This document shows positions 1 through 6,940 of a DNA stretch of 7,330 bases, in pieces. How positions within the stretch are numbered: position 1 is the first letter of the stretch; each line of letters starts with the position of its first letter. The DNA is from Arthrobacter sp. Lineage in GTDB: Bacteria > Actinomycetota > Actinomycetes > Actinomycetales > Micrococcaceae. The position numbers and the translations under genes were made by a program. Under the pieces are notes generated by a model. That model searched no databases. It was not told the DNA's origin and saw nothing but the letters and a program-made list of their open reading frames with translations. The DNA is taken from positions 1 through 7,330 of the forward strand of contig JASLAA010000195.1 of assembly GCA_030147325.1 (NCBI GenBank), read 5' to 3'.

Positions 1-174
1 GCTCCGACCGAGGGCCTGCGTGATCCGGGCGAGCCCTGCATCGGCAGCCGCGTCGTCCCGCTCGACGACGACGACGCCGGACCCGGCGAGGCAGAACGCG
101 TGTGCGATGCCCGCACCCATCCGGCCTCCGCCGAGGACGCCCACCTGCGCAGGAACACCACGGGGGACGGTCAT
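1..174 (-). CDS. 3-hydroxyacyl-CoA dehydrogenase, N-terminal fragment (runs off left edge)
   Basis: The first 58 residues of an NAD-dependent 3-hydroxyacyl-CoA dehydrogenase, which oxidises 3-hydroxyacyl-CoA to 3-oxoacyl-CoA. Visible: a Rossmann nucleotide-binding loop GGGRMGAGIA at residues 15-24, matching the family pattern GxGxMGxGIA. It is followed by a hydrophobic strand ending in an acidic residue (VVVVE, E38), as expected for NAD rather than NADP. The reading frame is open to the window edge. The ATG overlaps the TGA of the upstream enoyl-CoA hydratase as ATGA, and an AAGGG stretch just upstream could serve as ribosome binding site. Following a PaaJ-like thiolase and a hydratase, the likely role is PaaH-like, making 3-oxoadipyl-CoA. 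That assignment is inference; a general 3-hydroxybutyryl-CoA dehydrogenase cannot be excluded from 58 residues. Confidence 0.87.
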   Translation of the reverse strand, partial: MTVPRGVPAQVGVLGGGRMGAGIAHAFCLAGSGVVVVERDDAAADAGLARITQALGRS

Positions 175-911
175 GAGCCCTTCTTCCTGTCCAGGAACTG
201 CTGCATGCGGTCGAACTTGGCATCCGATTCGAACAGGATCGCCTGGGCGAGCTGGTCGATCACGGGATGGGACTCCCGGGGCGCGTGGAACACGCTCTTG
301 GTGATCCGCACGGCCAGGGGGTCCTGCCGGGCGATGCGGTCGGCGAGCTCGTGGGCAGCCTGCAGGAGCTCCCCGGGCTCATGGATGGCCGTGATGAGCC
401 TCGCTTCGAGGGCCTCCTCCGCGGTGAGGATGCGCCCGGCCAGGAGGATCTCCTTGGCGAGCGGCTCTCCTACGAGTTCCTTCAGCCGCCAGGTGGCACC
501 GGCGGCGGGCAGGATCCCGAGGCCCGTCTCGGGGTTGCCGATCTTCAGGCGCGGCGTACCGAGGCGGAAGTCCGCGGCGAGAGCGAGCTCCGCCCCTCCG
601 CCGAGGGCATAGCCGTCCAGAGCGGCGATGACAGGCATGGGGAGAGCTGCGATGCGCGCGAAGAGTGTCGAGTTGATGCCCGCGAGGGCGTCGTCGCGCC
701 TGCGTTCCCGCAGCTCGGCGATGTCCGCCCCGGAGGCGAAGACGCCCTCCGACCCCGCGAGGATGAGGATGCGGGGCTCCCGCTCGAGGTCCTGGCAGAC
801 GACGTGCAGGTCGTCGACCATCTGCCGGTCGATCGCGTTGCGCACCTCCGGACGGTGCAGCTCGACGACGAGGCGATCGGTGCCGTCGGTGATCCTCAGC
901 GCGGAGGCCAT
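171..911 (-). CDS. Enoyl-CoA hydratase/isomerase (crotonase family), likely PaaF-type
   Basis: A 246-residue crotonase-family protein, close to the usual 255-260. Residues 58-65 (FASGADIA) and 100-106 (GYALGGG) are the oxyanion-hole segments that bind the acyl-CoA thioester. Two glutamates, E108 (GGGAELAL) and E128 (GNPETGLG), are 20 residues apart, the same spacing as the catalytic pair E144/E164 of rat crotonase, so it should be a true hydratase. The following segment reads LPAAGATWRL where most members have PGxGGTQRL, a mild divergence. I chose the ATG at 911 because the longer in-frame start at 959 adds 16 residues lying inside the thiolase gene. The chosen start also overlaps the thiolase TGA by one base (TGATG) and has GAGG 7 bases upstream. 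Its product would feed the downstream dehydrogenase. 2,3-dehydroadipyl-CoA as substrate is inferred from neighbours only. Confidence 0.92.
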   Translation of the reverse strand: MASALRITDGTDRLVVELHRPEVRNAIDRQMVDDLHVVCQDLEREPRILILAGSEGVFASGADIAELRERRRDDALAGINSTLFARIAALPMPVIAALDGYALGGGAELALAADFRLGTPRLKIGNPETGLGILPAAGATWRLKELVGEPLAKEILLAGRILTAEEALEARLITAIHEPGELLQAAHELADRIARQDPLAVRITKSVFHAPRESHPVIDQLAQAILFESDAKFDRMQQFLDRKKGS

Positions 912-2119
912 CAGACGGCCTCGACCAGCATCGCGGTGCCCTGCCCCACGCCGACGCACATGGTCGCGAGTCCGAGGCGCCGCGCCGGTCCGGAGAGCTC
1001 CCGCTCCATCCTGCCCAGCAGCGTGACGGCGATACGGGCTCCCGAGGAACCGAGCGGGTGCCCGAGGGCGATGGCTCCGCCGTCGCGGTTGACGATCTCC
1101 TCGTCGAGGCCGAGCCGGCGCATGCAGGCGAGGGACTGCGTGGCGAAGGCCTCGTTGAGCTCGACGGCGCCGAGGTCCCCGACCGACAGTCCCATGCGCT
1201 CGAGGACCTTCCGGGTGGCCGGCACCGGTCCGATCCCCATGATCTCCGGCGGGACGCCCGCCGACGCCCCGTCGAGGATCCGCGCCCGCGGTGTCAGCCC
1301 GTACCGCTGCAGCGCGGACTCGGAGGCGACGATGACCGCGGAGGCGCCGTCATTCAGGGAACTGGAGTTGCCTGCGGTGACGATCCCGTCCGGCCGCACG
1401 ACGGGGCGGAGTCCTCCGAGCACCTCGAGGGTCGTGTCGGCCCGGGGCCCCTCGTCGGTGTCGACGGAGAACGACGTCTTCCCACGGTTCACCTGGACGG
1501 TCACGATCTCGTCGGCGAAGCGTCCCGCCTCTATCGCTGCCAGTGCCCGCTGATGCGACCGGAGCGCGAAGGCGTCGGCGTCGTCGCGCGTGACGCCGTC
1601 GAGACCAGCCAGTTCCTCCGCGGTCTCGGGCATGGAGTAGGTGGTCTTGTCCCGGGCGGCGAGCAGTGGATTGGTGAACCGCCAGCCGATGGAGGTGTCG
1701 ACCACGGCCCCCGGCCTGGCGAAGGCCCGGTCCGGTTTCTCCATGACCCAGGGCGCCCGGCTCATCGACTCGACGCCGCCGGCGATCACGATGTCCGCGG
1801 CTCCCGCCCTGACCATGTGCGAGGCCATGATGATGGCCGAGAGGCCGGAAGCGCACAGCCGGTTGACGGTGATGCCGGGAACGGTGTCGGGGAAGCCTGC
1901 GAGCAGGGCGGCGAGGCGGGCGACGTTGCGGTTCTCCTCGCCTGCTCCGTTGGCGTTGCCGAGGATCACCTCGTCGACCGTCAGCGGATCCACGCCGGCC
2001 CGCTGGACGACGGCGGAGAGCACGAGCGCCGCGAGGTCGTCCGGACGGACACTCGAGAGTGCTCCGCCGTAGCGCCCCACCGGGGTGCGGACCCCACCCA
2101 CCAGGAAAGCCTCGGCCAT
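911..2119 (-). CDS. paaJ: Acetyl-CoA acyltransferase / 3-oxoadipyl-CoA thiolase (PaaJ/PcaF-like)
   Basis: A 402-residue type II thiolase, full length for the family. Catalytic residues are visible: nucleophilic C89 in NRLCASGLSA, the NEAFA motif at 322-326, H354 in GGAIALGHPLG, and the second cysteine C388 in CVGVGQG. Segments such as ENRNVARLAALLAGFP, IGWRFTNP and GIGPVPATRRV-like VPATRKV resemble the 3-oxoadipyl-CoA thiolases PaaJ/PcaF as I recall them, more than short-chain acetoacetyl-CoA thiolases. These enzymes cleave 3-oxoadipyl-CoA to succinyl-CoA and acetyl-CoA. The start at 2119 is preferred over 2230 because the extra 37 residues are low-complexity and cover the operator, and because GAGGGAG precedes this ATG at normal spacing. 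It is the first gene of a three-gene overlapping minus-strand unit, under a TetR-type palindrome. A general beta-oxidation thiolase (FadA) is the main alternative. Confidence 0.93.
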   Translation of the reverse strand: MAEAFLVGGVRTPVGRYGGALSSVRPDDLAALVLSAVVQRAGVDPLTVDEVILGNANGAGEENRNVARLAALLAGFPDTVPGITVNRLCASGLSAIIMASHMVRAGAADIVIAGGVESMSRAPWVMEKPDRAFARPGAVVDTSIGWRFTNPLLAARDKTTYSMPETAEELAGLDGVTRDDADAFALRSHQRALAAIEAGRFADEIVTVQVNRGKTSFSVDTDEGPRADTTLEVLGGLRPVVRPDGIVTAGNSSSLNDGASAVIVASESALQRYGLTPRARILDGASAGVPPEIMGIGPVPATRKVLERMGLSVGDLGAVELNEAFATQSLACMRRLGLDEEIVNRDGGAIALGHPLGSSGARIAVTLLGRMERELSGPARRLGLATMCVGVGQGTAMLVEAV

Positions 2120-2168
2120 GGTCGTCTCCCTCGTCGTCGTGGTCCTGCCGCTGCCTCCACCGAACGAA

Positions 2169-2190
2169 TTACCGAACGCTCGTTCTGTAA
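2169..2190. promoter_or_regulatory. TetR-family operator palindrome, likely PaaR-type, with adjacent half-site
   Basis: Two 10-base arms, TTACCGAACG and CGTTCTGTAA, flank a 2-base centre and are complementary at 9 of 10 positions. A third copy of the half-site ACCGAACG lies at 2159-2166, directly repeated 12 bases from the one at 2171-2178. This form resembles operators of TetR-family regulators of phenylacetate and fatty-acid catabolism (PaaR type), as I recall them. It sits 50 bases before the thiolase start, between the divergent thiolase and ptrB genes. The regulator gene itself is not in this window. That the site controls the thiolase operon rather than ptrB is inferred from its position. 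Confidence 0.65.
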
Positions 2191-2201
2191 AGGACTGCTC
2201 C

Positions 2202-2230
2202 AGAATTGCACGCCCGTCCGGCACGGTCAA
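2202..2230 (-). promoter_or_regulatory. Candidate sigma-70-type promoter for the thiolase operon
   Basis: On the minus strand, TTGACC (2230-2225) is followed after 17 bases by AATTCT (2207-2202). The -35 matches consensus at five of six positions, the -10 only weakly. If used, transcription would start near 2195 and the palindrome at 2169-2190 would lie just downstream, a suitable position for repression. No experimental support; the -10 is poor. Confidence 0.35.
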
Positions 2231-2253
2231 CCGGCCGGCAGGGACCCGGCCGG
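2231..2253. repeat. Paired CCGGCCGG elements able to form a hairpin
   Basis: The self-complementary octamer CCGGCCGG occurs at 2231-2238 and again at 2246-2253, separated by 7 bases, and could form an 8-bp stem. It lies in the divergent intergenic region upstream of ptrB and behind the candidate thiolase -35. Such runs arise easily at this GC content, so a function is doubtful. Confidence 0.3.
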
Positions 2254-2291
2254 AGCCGCCGCGAGGTCCTGGGGCGCGGGAGCACCAATGG

Positions 2292-2305
2292 CAAGATGGG
2301 AACCA
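2292..2305 (+). promoter_or_regulatory. Possible -10 element for a leaderless ptrB transcript
   Basis: CAAGAT at 2292-2297 ends 7 bases before the ATG at 2305, the geometry expected if transcription starts at the A of the start codon, a common arrangement in actinobacteria. No well-spaced Shine-Dalgarno sequence precedes this ATG: GGGA at 2298-2301 is too close. No convincing -35 hexamer is visible 16-18 bases upstream, so this stays tentative. Confidence 0.3.
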
Positions 2306-4500
2306 TGACCGCTGATGCCACCGCTCGTGTTGTCCCCCTTCCGCAGCCGGCCCGGAAGGTGCCCCACCTCCGCACCCACCACGGCGACGTCTTCACCGAC
2401 GACTACGAGTGGATGCGCGACAAGGAGAGCCCCGAGCTCATCGACCACCTCGAGCGCGAGAACCGCTACACGGAGGCGGTGACGAGCCACCAGGAACCAT
2501 TGCGCGAGGCCATCTTCGCCGAGATCAAGGACCGGACGCAGGAGACCGACCTGTCCGTTCCTGCCCGGAAGAAGGGCTGGTGGTACTACTCGCGGACCGA
2601 GGAGGGGAAGCAGTACGGTATCCAGTGCCGAGTGGCGGCCGAGGACACCGGCGACCTCGGACGCGACTGGACTCCACCCGAGGTGGTCGCCGGGCAGCCC
2701 GTCGCAGGCGAGCAGATCATGCTGGACGGCAACCACCTCGCCGAGGGGAAGCCCTTCTTCTCCCCCGGCGGCCTGTCCGTCACCGAGGACGGCACGCTGC
2801 TCGCCTACTGCGAGGACAACGCGGGCGACGAGCGGTTCACGCTGCGCATCAAGAACCTCGAGACCGGTGAGCTGCTCCCCGACGAGGTGCTGAACATCTT
2901 CTACGGGCTGTCCTTCTCCCCCGACGGCGAGCGCGTCTACTACACCGTCGTCGACGACTCGTGGCGCCCCTATCAGGTGCGCGCCCACACGCTCGGCACC
3001 CCCGTCGCGGACGACGCCGTCGTCTATCAGGAGGACGACGTCGCCATGTGGACCGGATTCGAGGTCTCCGCCGACCGCTCGCAGCTCCTCATCAGCATCG
3101 GCTGCTCGGAGTACAGCGAGTACCGCGTCCTCGACCTCTCCCGTCCGGAGGACGGCCTCACCACGCTCATCGGGCGTGACGAGCGGATCCTGTACGACGC
3201 CGAGCCCCTGACCATCGACGGCGTGCCGCACTACCTCCTCACGCACGACCGCGGGGCGAGGAACTCGATGGTGAGCCTCGTCGCAGCGGCCGAGTTCGCC
3301 AGGCCGCTGGACGAGCAGCAGTGGGTGACGGTCATCCCGCACGACGACGACGTCCGCGTCAACGGCGTCGCGGTCACGCGGACCCACCTGGTCCTCTCGG
3401 TGCGCAAGGACACCATCGAACGCGTGCAGGTGCTCCCGCTGGCGGGCCTCGGGACATCCGACCAGGGCCTGCCGTCCGAACCGGACTTCGACGAGGAGCT
3501 GTTCACGAGCAACCTGGCGAACGCGGAGTTCGATTCCCCGATCATCCGTCTCTCCTACGCCTCCTACCTCACGCCCCCGCGCGTCTACGACTACGTGCTC
3601 GAGGACGGCGCGCTCGAACTGCGCAAGGAGACCGAGGTCCGCGGCGGTTACGACGCCGCCCGCTATGTCGCCGAACGCCAGTGGGCACCCGCCGCCGACG
3701 GAACCCTGATCCCACTGTCCGTGGTCCGCCGGGCGGAGTTGCTCCAGGACGGCACCAACCCCGCTGTCATCTATGCGTACGGCAGCTACGAGGCCAGCAT
3801 GGATCCGGCCTTCTCCATCGCGCGGCTCTCGCTGCTGGACCGCGGGATCATCTTCGTGACCGCGCACATCCGCGGTGGCGGCGAGATGGGCCGCAGCTGG
3901 TACGAGCAGGGCAAGAAGCTCAACAAGAAGAACACCTTCACGGACTTCGTCGACTCGACGACCTACCTCGCCACGTCCGGCTGGGCGGACGCCGGACGGA
4001 TCGCCGCGATGGGAGGGTCAGCGGGCGGTTTGCTGATGGGCGCCGTCGCGAACCTCGCCCCGGAGAAGTACCGTGCGATCGTGGCGCAGGTGCCCTTCGT
4101 CGATGCCCTCACCACCATCCTCGACCCGGAACTGCCCCTGTCGGCGCTCGAGTGGGAGGAGTGGGGCAACCCCATCACCGACCCCGAGGTGTACCGGTAC
4201 ATGAAGGAGTACACGCCCTACGAGAACGTGCGGCCCGTGGCCTACCCGCGGATCGCGGCCGTCACGAGCTACAACGACACTCGCGTGCTGTACGTGGAGC
4301 CGGCGAAGTGGGTCGCGGAGCTGCGCGGGACGACGACGGGCACGGAGCCGATCGTCCTCAAGACCGAGATGGACGGCGGACACGGTGGAGCGAGCGGTCG
4401 CTACTCACGCTGGCGCGACGTCGCCTGGGACTACGCGTTCGCCGCGGACGCGCTCGGCGCCACGGAGGTGCTCGCGCGCTCCACGAGTTCCGTCGAGTAG
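2305..4500 (+). CDS. ptrB: Oligopeptidase B (protease II), serine peptidase family S9A
   Basis: A 731-residue cytoplasmic-type serine oligopeptidase that cleaves short peptides after Arg or Lys. The N-terminus has the S9A cap signature (HHGDVFTDDYEWMRD, residues 25-39) and no signal peptide. Roughly residues 75-430 form the beta-propeller domain, followed by the alpha/beta-hydrolase domain. The triad is S572 in MGGSAGG, D658 in YNDTRVLY and H693 in DGGHGGASGR. E616 and E618 (SALEWEEWGNP) lie 44 and 46 residues after the serine, matching the glutamates that set P1 Arg/Lys preference in enterobacterial oligopeptidase B. YGSYEASMDP (492-501) and RGGGEMGRSWYEQGK (523-537) are further family segments. 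It is slightly longer than the roughly 686-residue enterobacterial enzyme. The ATG at 2305 is favoured; 2296, three codons earlier, is an in-frame alternative. It is divergent from the thiolase operon and convergent with the LacI gene, overlapping it by 70 bp, so it is probably monocistronic. Confidence 0.95.
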   Translation: MTADATARVVPLPQPARKVPHLRTHHGDVFTDDYEWMRDKESPELIDHLERENRYTEAVTSHQEPLREAIFAEIKDRTQETDLSVPARKKGWWYYSRTEEGKQYGIQCRVAAEDTGDLGRDWTPPEVVAGQPVAGEQIMLDGNHLAEGKPFFSPGGLSVTEDGTLLAYCEDNAGDERFTLRIKNLETGELLPDEVLNIFYGLSFSPDGERVYYTVVDDSWRPYQVRAHTLGTPVADDAVVYQEDDVAMWTGFEVSADRSQLLISIGCSEYSEYRVLDLSRPEDGLTTLIGRDERILYDAEPLTIDGVPHYLLTHDRGARNSMVSLVAAAEFARPLDEQQWVTVIPHDDDVRVNGVAVTRTHLVLSVRKDTIERVQVLPLAGLGTSDQGLPSEPDFDEELFTSNLANAEFDSPIIRLSYASYLTPPRVYDYVLEDGALELRKETEVRGGYDAARYVAERQWAPAADGTLIPLSVVRRAELLQDGTNPAVIYAYGSYEASMDPAFSIARLSLLDRGIIFVTAHIRGGGEMGRSWYEQGKKLNKKNTFTDFVDSTTYLATSGWADAGRIAAMGGSAGGLLMGAVANLAPEKYRAIVAQVPFVDALTTILDPELPLSALEWEEWGNPITDPEVYRYMKEYTPYENVRPVAYPRIAAVTSYNDTRVLYVEPAKWVAELRGTTTGTEPIVLKTEMDGGHGGASGRYSRWRDVAWDYAFAADALGATEVLARSTSSVE

Positions 4501-5510
4501 ATGACGGGCTCCGGGTGCGAACCCGGAGCCTCGATCTCCTCGAGCAGCATGGTGCCTGCTTTCACGGCCATCTCGACCATGGGCTGCGTGATGGTCGTGA
4601 GCGGTGTGGAAGCCGTCTCCGCCACCGCGTGATTGTCGTAGCCCATCAGGGCGATGTCCCCCGGTACCGTCCTGCCTGCAGCGTGGATCGCCTCCAGGAC
4701 GCCGAGCGCCATGAGGTCGGAGGCCGCGAAGATGCCGTCGATGTCCGGATGCTCCGCGAGCAGCGTGCGTGCCGCAGCCGCCGCGCCGTCGGTGGTGAAG
4801 TCGGCGTGGACCACGGGGCCCTCGGGGAGTCCTGCTTCGGCGAGGCCCGCCTTCCAGCCGCGGAGGCGGTCGACGGCGGCAGTCATGTCCGCCGGTCCTG
4901 CGACGGTGGCGAGGCGCCGTCGGCCGATCCCCGCCAGGTGCCGGGCGGCCAGGTGCCCCCCACCTTCGTTGTCGGTATCCACATACGTCACGTCGAACGT
5001 CATGTCCCATGGCCGGCCGATGAAGATGGTGGGAAGGCCGGTTTCAGCAAGGGACCTCGCCCACGAATCGGCCTTGTGGTGCGAGACCACGATGGCTCCG
5101 TCGACGTGCCCTCCCCGCAGGTAACGCAGGGTGCGGGAGGAGTCGTCGTCGGTCCTCGACATCAGCAGCACCAGCTGGACGTCGGTCTCCCGGAGCGCCT
5201 CGGTGATGCCGGTGATCACCACGGCGAAGAACGGATCCATCATGACGCGCACGTCGGGCTCCGGTATGACCAGGGCGATCGAGGAGGTCCGCCGTGTCAC
5301 CAGGCTGCGAGCCGCCCGATTCGGGATGTACCCGAGAGCAACGACAGCACGGTCCACGGCCGCCCGGGCCTCAGGGCTGACACGGTCCCCGCCGTTGATG
5401 GCGCGCGACGCGGTGGAGCGCGACACCCCGGCAGCCACGGCGAGGTCCTCGAGCGTGGGGCTCGGGCGGGCTGCTACATGCCGCAGCGACCGGGGCGGGG
5501 AGGTGTTCAT
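4431..5510 (-). CDS. LacI-family sugar-responsive transcriptional regulator
   Basis: A 359-residue one-component repressor. An N-terminal LacI helix-turn-helix occupies residues 18-40 (PTLEDLAVAAGVSRSTASRA), followed by the hinge segment PNRAARSLVTRRT (63-75). A periplasmic-binding-like ligand and dimerisation domain (about 77-345) includes VDGAIVVS, the GRP segment near 165, and GYDN (290-293). There is a 17-residue extension before the helix-turn-helix. Its ATG overlaps the stop of the GH1 beta-glucosidase gene by one base (TGATG), so the two form one unit, and the regulator probably controls that sugar-utilisation locus. GAGG lies only 2-3 bases before the ATG, too close for ideal ribosome binding; coupling to upstream translation or a leaderless start may explain this. 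The last 23 codons overlap ptrB antisense, but STELVERAST at the end is a normal family C-terminus. The ligand is unknown; a beta-glucoside or its product is likely. Confidence 0.93.
   Translation of the reverse strand: MNTSPPRSLRHVAARPSPTLEDLAVAAGVSRSTASRAINGGDRVSPEARAAVDRAVVALGYIPNRAARSLVTRRTSSIALVIPEPDVRVMMDPFFAVVITGITEALRETDVQLVLLMSRTDDDSSRTLRYLRGGHVDGAIVVSHHKADSWARSLAETGLPTIFIGRPWDMTFDVTYVDTDNEGGGHLAARHLAGIGRRRLATVAGPADMTAAVDRLRGWKAGLAEAGLPEGPVVHADFTTDGAAAAARTLLAEHPDIDGIFAASDLMALGVLEAIHAAGRTVPGDIALMGYDNHAVAETASTPLTTITQPMVEMAVKAGTMLLEEIEAPGSHPEPVIYSTELVERASTSVAPSASAANA
4507..4530 (+). terminator. Stem-loop just after ptrB, possible terminator, lying inside the LacI gene
   Basis: GGCTCCGGGT (4507-4516) and ACCCGGAGCC (4521-4530) are perfectly complementary over 10 bp around a GCGA loop. 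In plus-strand RNA the loop is of GNRA type, a stable tetraloop. The stem begins 6 bases after the ptrB stop codon. No U-tract follows, so it would be a U-less terminator or a 3'-end stabilising structure. The same DNA encodes residues 327-335 of the LacI regulator on the other strand. Confidence 0.55.
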
Positions 5511-5523
5511 CACCTCGACAATA
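5510..5523 (-). promoter_or_regulatory. Possible internal leaderless promoter for the LacI gene
   Basis: On the minus strand TATTGT (5523-5518) ends exactly 7 bases before the A of the LacI ATG at 5510, the spacing of a -10 element with transcription starting at the start codon. It lies in the last codons of the GH1 gene. No good -35 hexamer is visible, so it is only a candidate for independent low-level regulator expression. Confidence 0.3.
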
Positions 5524-6940
5524 CGACACCGCCCGGAACCGCATCCGATGATGAAGCGACCGCCGGAACGGTGTTCGAGGCTGCCAACCGGGAATACCAG
5601 AGGGCGCTCGCCTTCGGGATGCGCTCCTGGGTCTCGTAGTCCACCCGCACGAGGCCGAAGCGCTGGTGGTAACCCCAGGCCCACTCGAAGTTGTCCAGCA
5701 GTGACCACGCGAGGTACCCGCGGAGATCCACGCCGTCGTCGATCGCTTCCTTCATGGCGCGGACGTGCACGTCGAAGAAGCCGAGACGGTCCTGGTCGTC
5801 CACGAAGCCGGAGGAGTCCGGCTCGTCGGTGTACGCCGCGCCGTTCTCCGTGACGTAGATGGGGATTCCCGCAGGCCCCGTGTACTCGTCCTGCAGCCGG
5901 TTGAGCAGTCGGCGGAGCCCATCGGGCTGCACCTCCCAGTCCATCGCGGTCACCGGCAGGCCCCGCGGAACCGAACGCACCCCGTGGGCGGCGACGTAGG
6001 GCGAGGAGACCGGCCGCTGCACGGGCGCGTGGCCCTCCTGCGGTGCGGACTCGTCCGACGGCGTCGTGGTCACCGCCTCGCCGTGGTAGTAGTTCACGCC
6101 CAGCACGTCGAGGGGAGCCGCGATGATCTCGAGGTCTCCCTCCTGGATGTGATCGGTCAGGCCCAGGTGCTCGACGTCGCGCAGGACGTCCTCCGGGTAC
6201 GCGCCGCGCAGCACCGGGTCGAGGAAGATCCGGTTGAACTGGCCGTCGATACGGCGTGCGGCATCCCGGTCCGCCTCGCTCGAGGGGTCGAGGGGATCCG
6301 GCACGGTCAGGTTCAGCGTGATGCCGAGCGTCGCGTCGGGGTCCCGGCGGCGCAGCTCCTGCGTCGCCAGGCCGTGCCCGAGCAGCAGGTGGTGCGCCGC
6401 GGCCAGGGCCGCCGTCGGCTCCTGGCGTCCGGGCGCGTGGACTCCTGCCGCGTACCCGAGGAATGCCGCGCACCAGGGCTCATTGAGCGTGGTCCAGATC
6501 CGCACCCGGTCACCGAGCGCCTCGTGCATCACCGCCGCATACTCCGCGAAGCGGTATGCCGTATCCCGGTTGGTCCAGCCACCCTGGTCCTCGAGGGCCT
6601 GCGGGAGGTCCCAGTGGTAGAGGGTGAGCCATGGTGTGATGCCGGCTTCGAGCAGCTGGTCCACCAGGTCCGAATAGAAGCGGATGCCCTCGGCGTTGGG
6701 CGTCACGCCGTCCGCCATACAGCGGGACCACGACGTCGAGAAACGGTAGGCCTGCAGGTTGAGGCTCTTCATCAGGGCGACGTCCTCGGCCGACCGGTGG
6801 TAGTGGTCGCACGCCACGTCGCCGTTGTGTGCGTCCGCCACCGCTCCGGGAACCCGGGAGAAGGTGTCCCAGATGGACGCACCCCTGCCACCCTCCCGGG
6901 CGGCACCCTCGATCTGGTAGGCGGCCGTTGCCGCGCCCCC
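5510..6940 (-). CDS. GH1 beta-glucosidase, 5' end missing at an inverted junction
   Basis: About 476 residues of a glycoside hydrolase family 1 (beta/alpha)8-barrel enzyme, which hydrolyses beta-glucosides such as cellobiose by a retaining mechanism. The general acid/base Glu is in TTLNEPW (codon 6479-6481) and the nucleophile Glu is in VTENGAAY (codon 5846-5848). AATAAYQIEGA near the start and AWSLLDNFEWAWGY near the end are conserved sugar-binding segments. The C-terminus is complete and its TGA overlaps the LacI ATG. The N-terminus is not: family members begin with a methionine 10-20 residues before a (F)xxGFLWGAA segment. Here the frame continues from GGAATAAY directly into the antisense of a second GH1 copy, with Gly replacing the usual Trp at 6938-6940. 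No plausible native start is present; the open frame reaching 7279 is a junction product. No signal peptide can be assessed. Confidence 0.9.
   Translation of the reverse strand, partial: GGAATAAYQIEGAAREGGRGASIWDTFSRVPGAVADAHNGDVACDHYHRSAEDVALMKSLNLQAYRFSTSWSRCMADGVTPNAEGIRFYSDLVDQLLEAGITPWLTLYHWDLPQALEDQGGWTNRDTAYRFAEYAAVMHEALGDRVRIWTTLNEPWCAAFLGYAAGVHAPGRQEPTAALAAAHHLLLGHGLATQELRRRDPDATLGITLNLTVPDPLDPSSEADRDAARRIDGQFNRIFLDPVLRGAYPEDVLRDVEHLGLTDHIQEGDLEIIAAPLDVLGVNYYHGEAVTTTPSDESAPQEGHAPVQRPVSSPYVAAHGVRSVPRGLPVTAMDWEVQPDGLRRLLNRLQDEYTGPAGIPIYVTENGAAYTDEPDSSGFVDDQDRLGFFDVHVRAMKEAIDDGVDLRGYLAWSLLDNFEWAWGYHQRFGLVRVDYETQERIPKASALWYSRLAASNTVPAVASSSDAVPGGVVLSR

Noticed and set aside
2227..3867. 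A 546-residue minus-strand ORF opposite ptrB
   Set aside because: Val/Gly/Asp-rich antisense of a well-supported gene; it has no motifs and covers the intergenic operator.
4415..4424. Palindrome GCGACGTCGC near the ptrB 3' end, considered as a terminator for the LacI gene
   Set aside because: Self-complementary with no loop and lying in ptrB coding sequence; such short palindromes are frequent by chance at this GC content.
3321..5639. A 772-residue plus-strand ORF
   Set aside because: It is a shadow frame of ptrB and then of the LacI gene, rich in Arg and Pro with no recognisable domain, as expected in GC-rich DNA.
4431..6473. A 680-residue minus-strand ORF that includes the LacI regulator at its C-terminal end
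   Set aside because: The first 320 residues are Arg/Pro/Gly-rich shadow sequence in another frame of the GH1 gene; the LacI protein starts properly at 5510 next to the GH1 stop.
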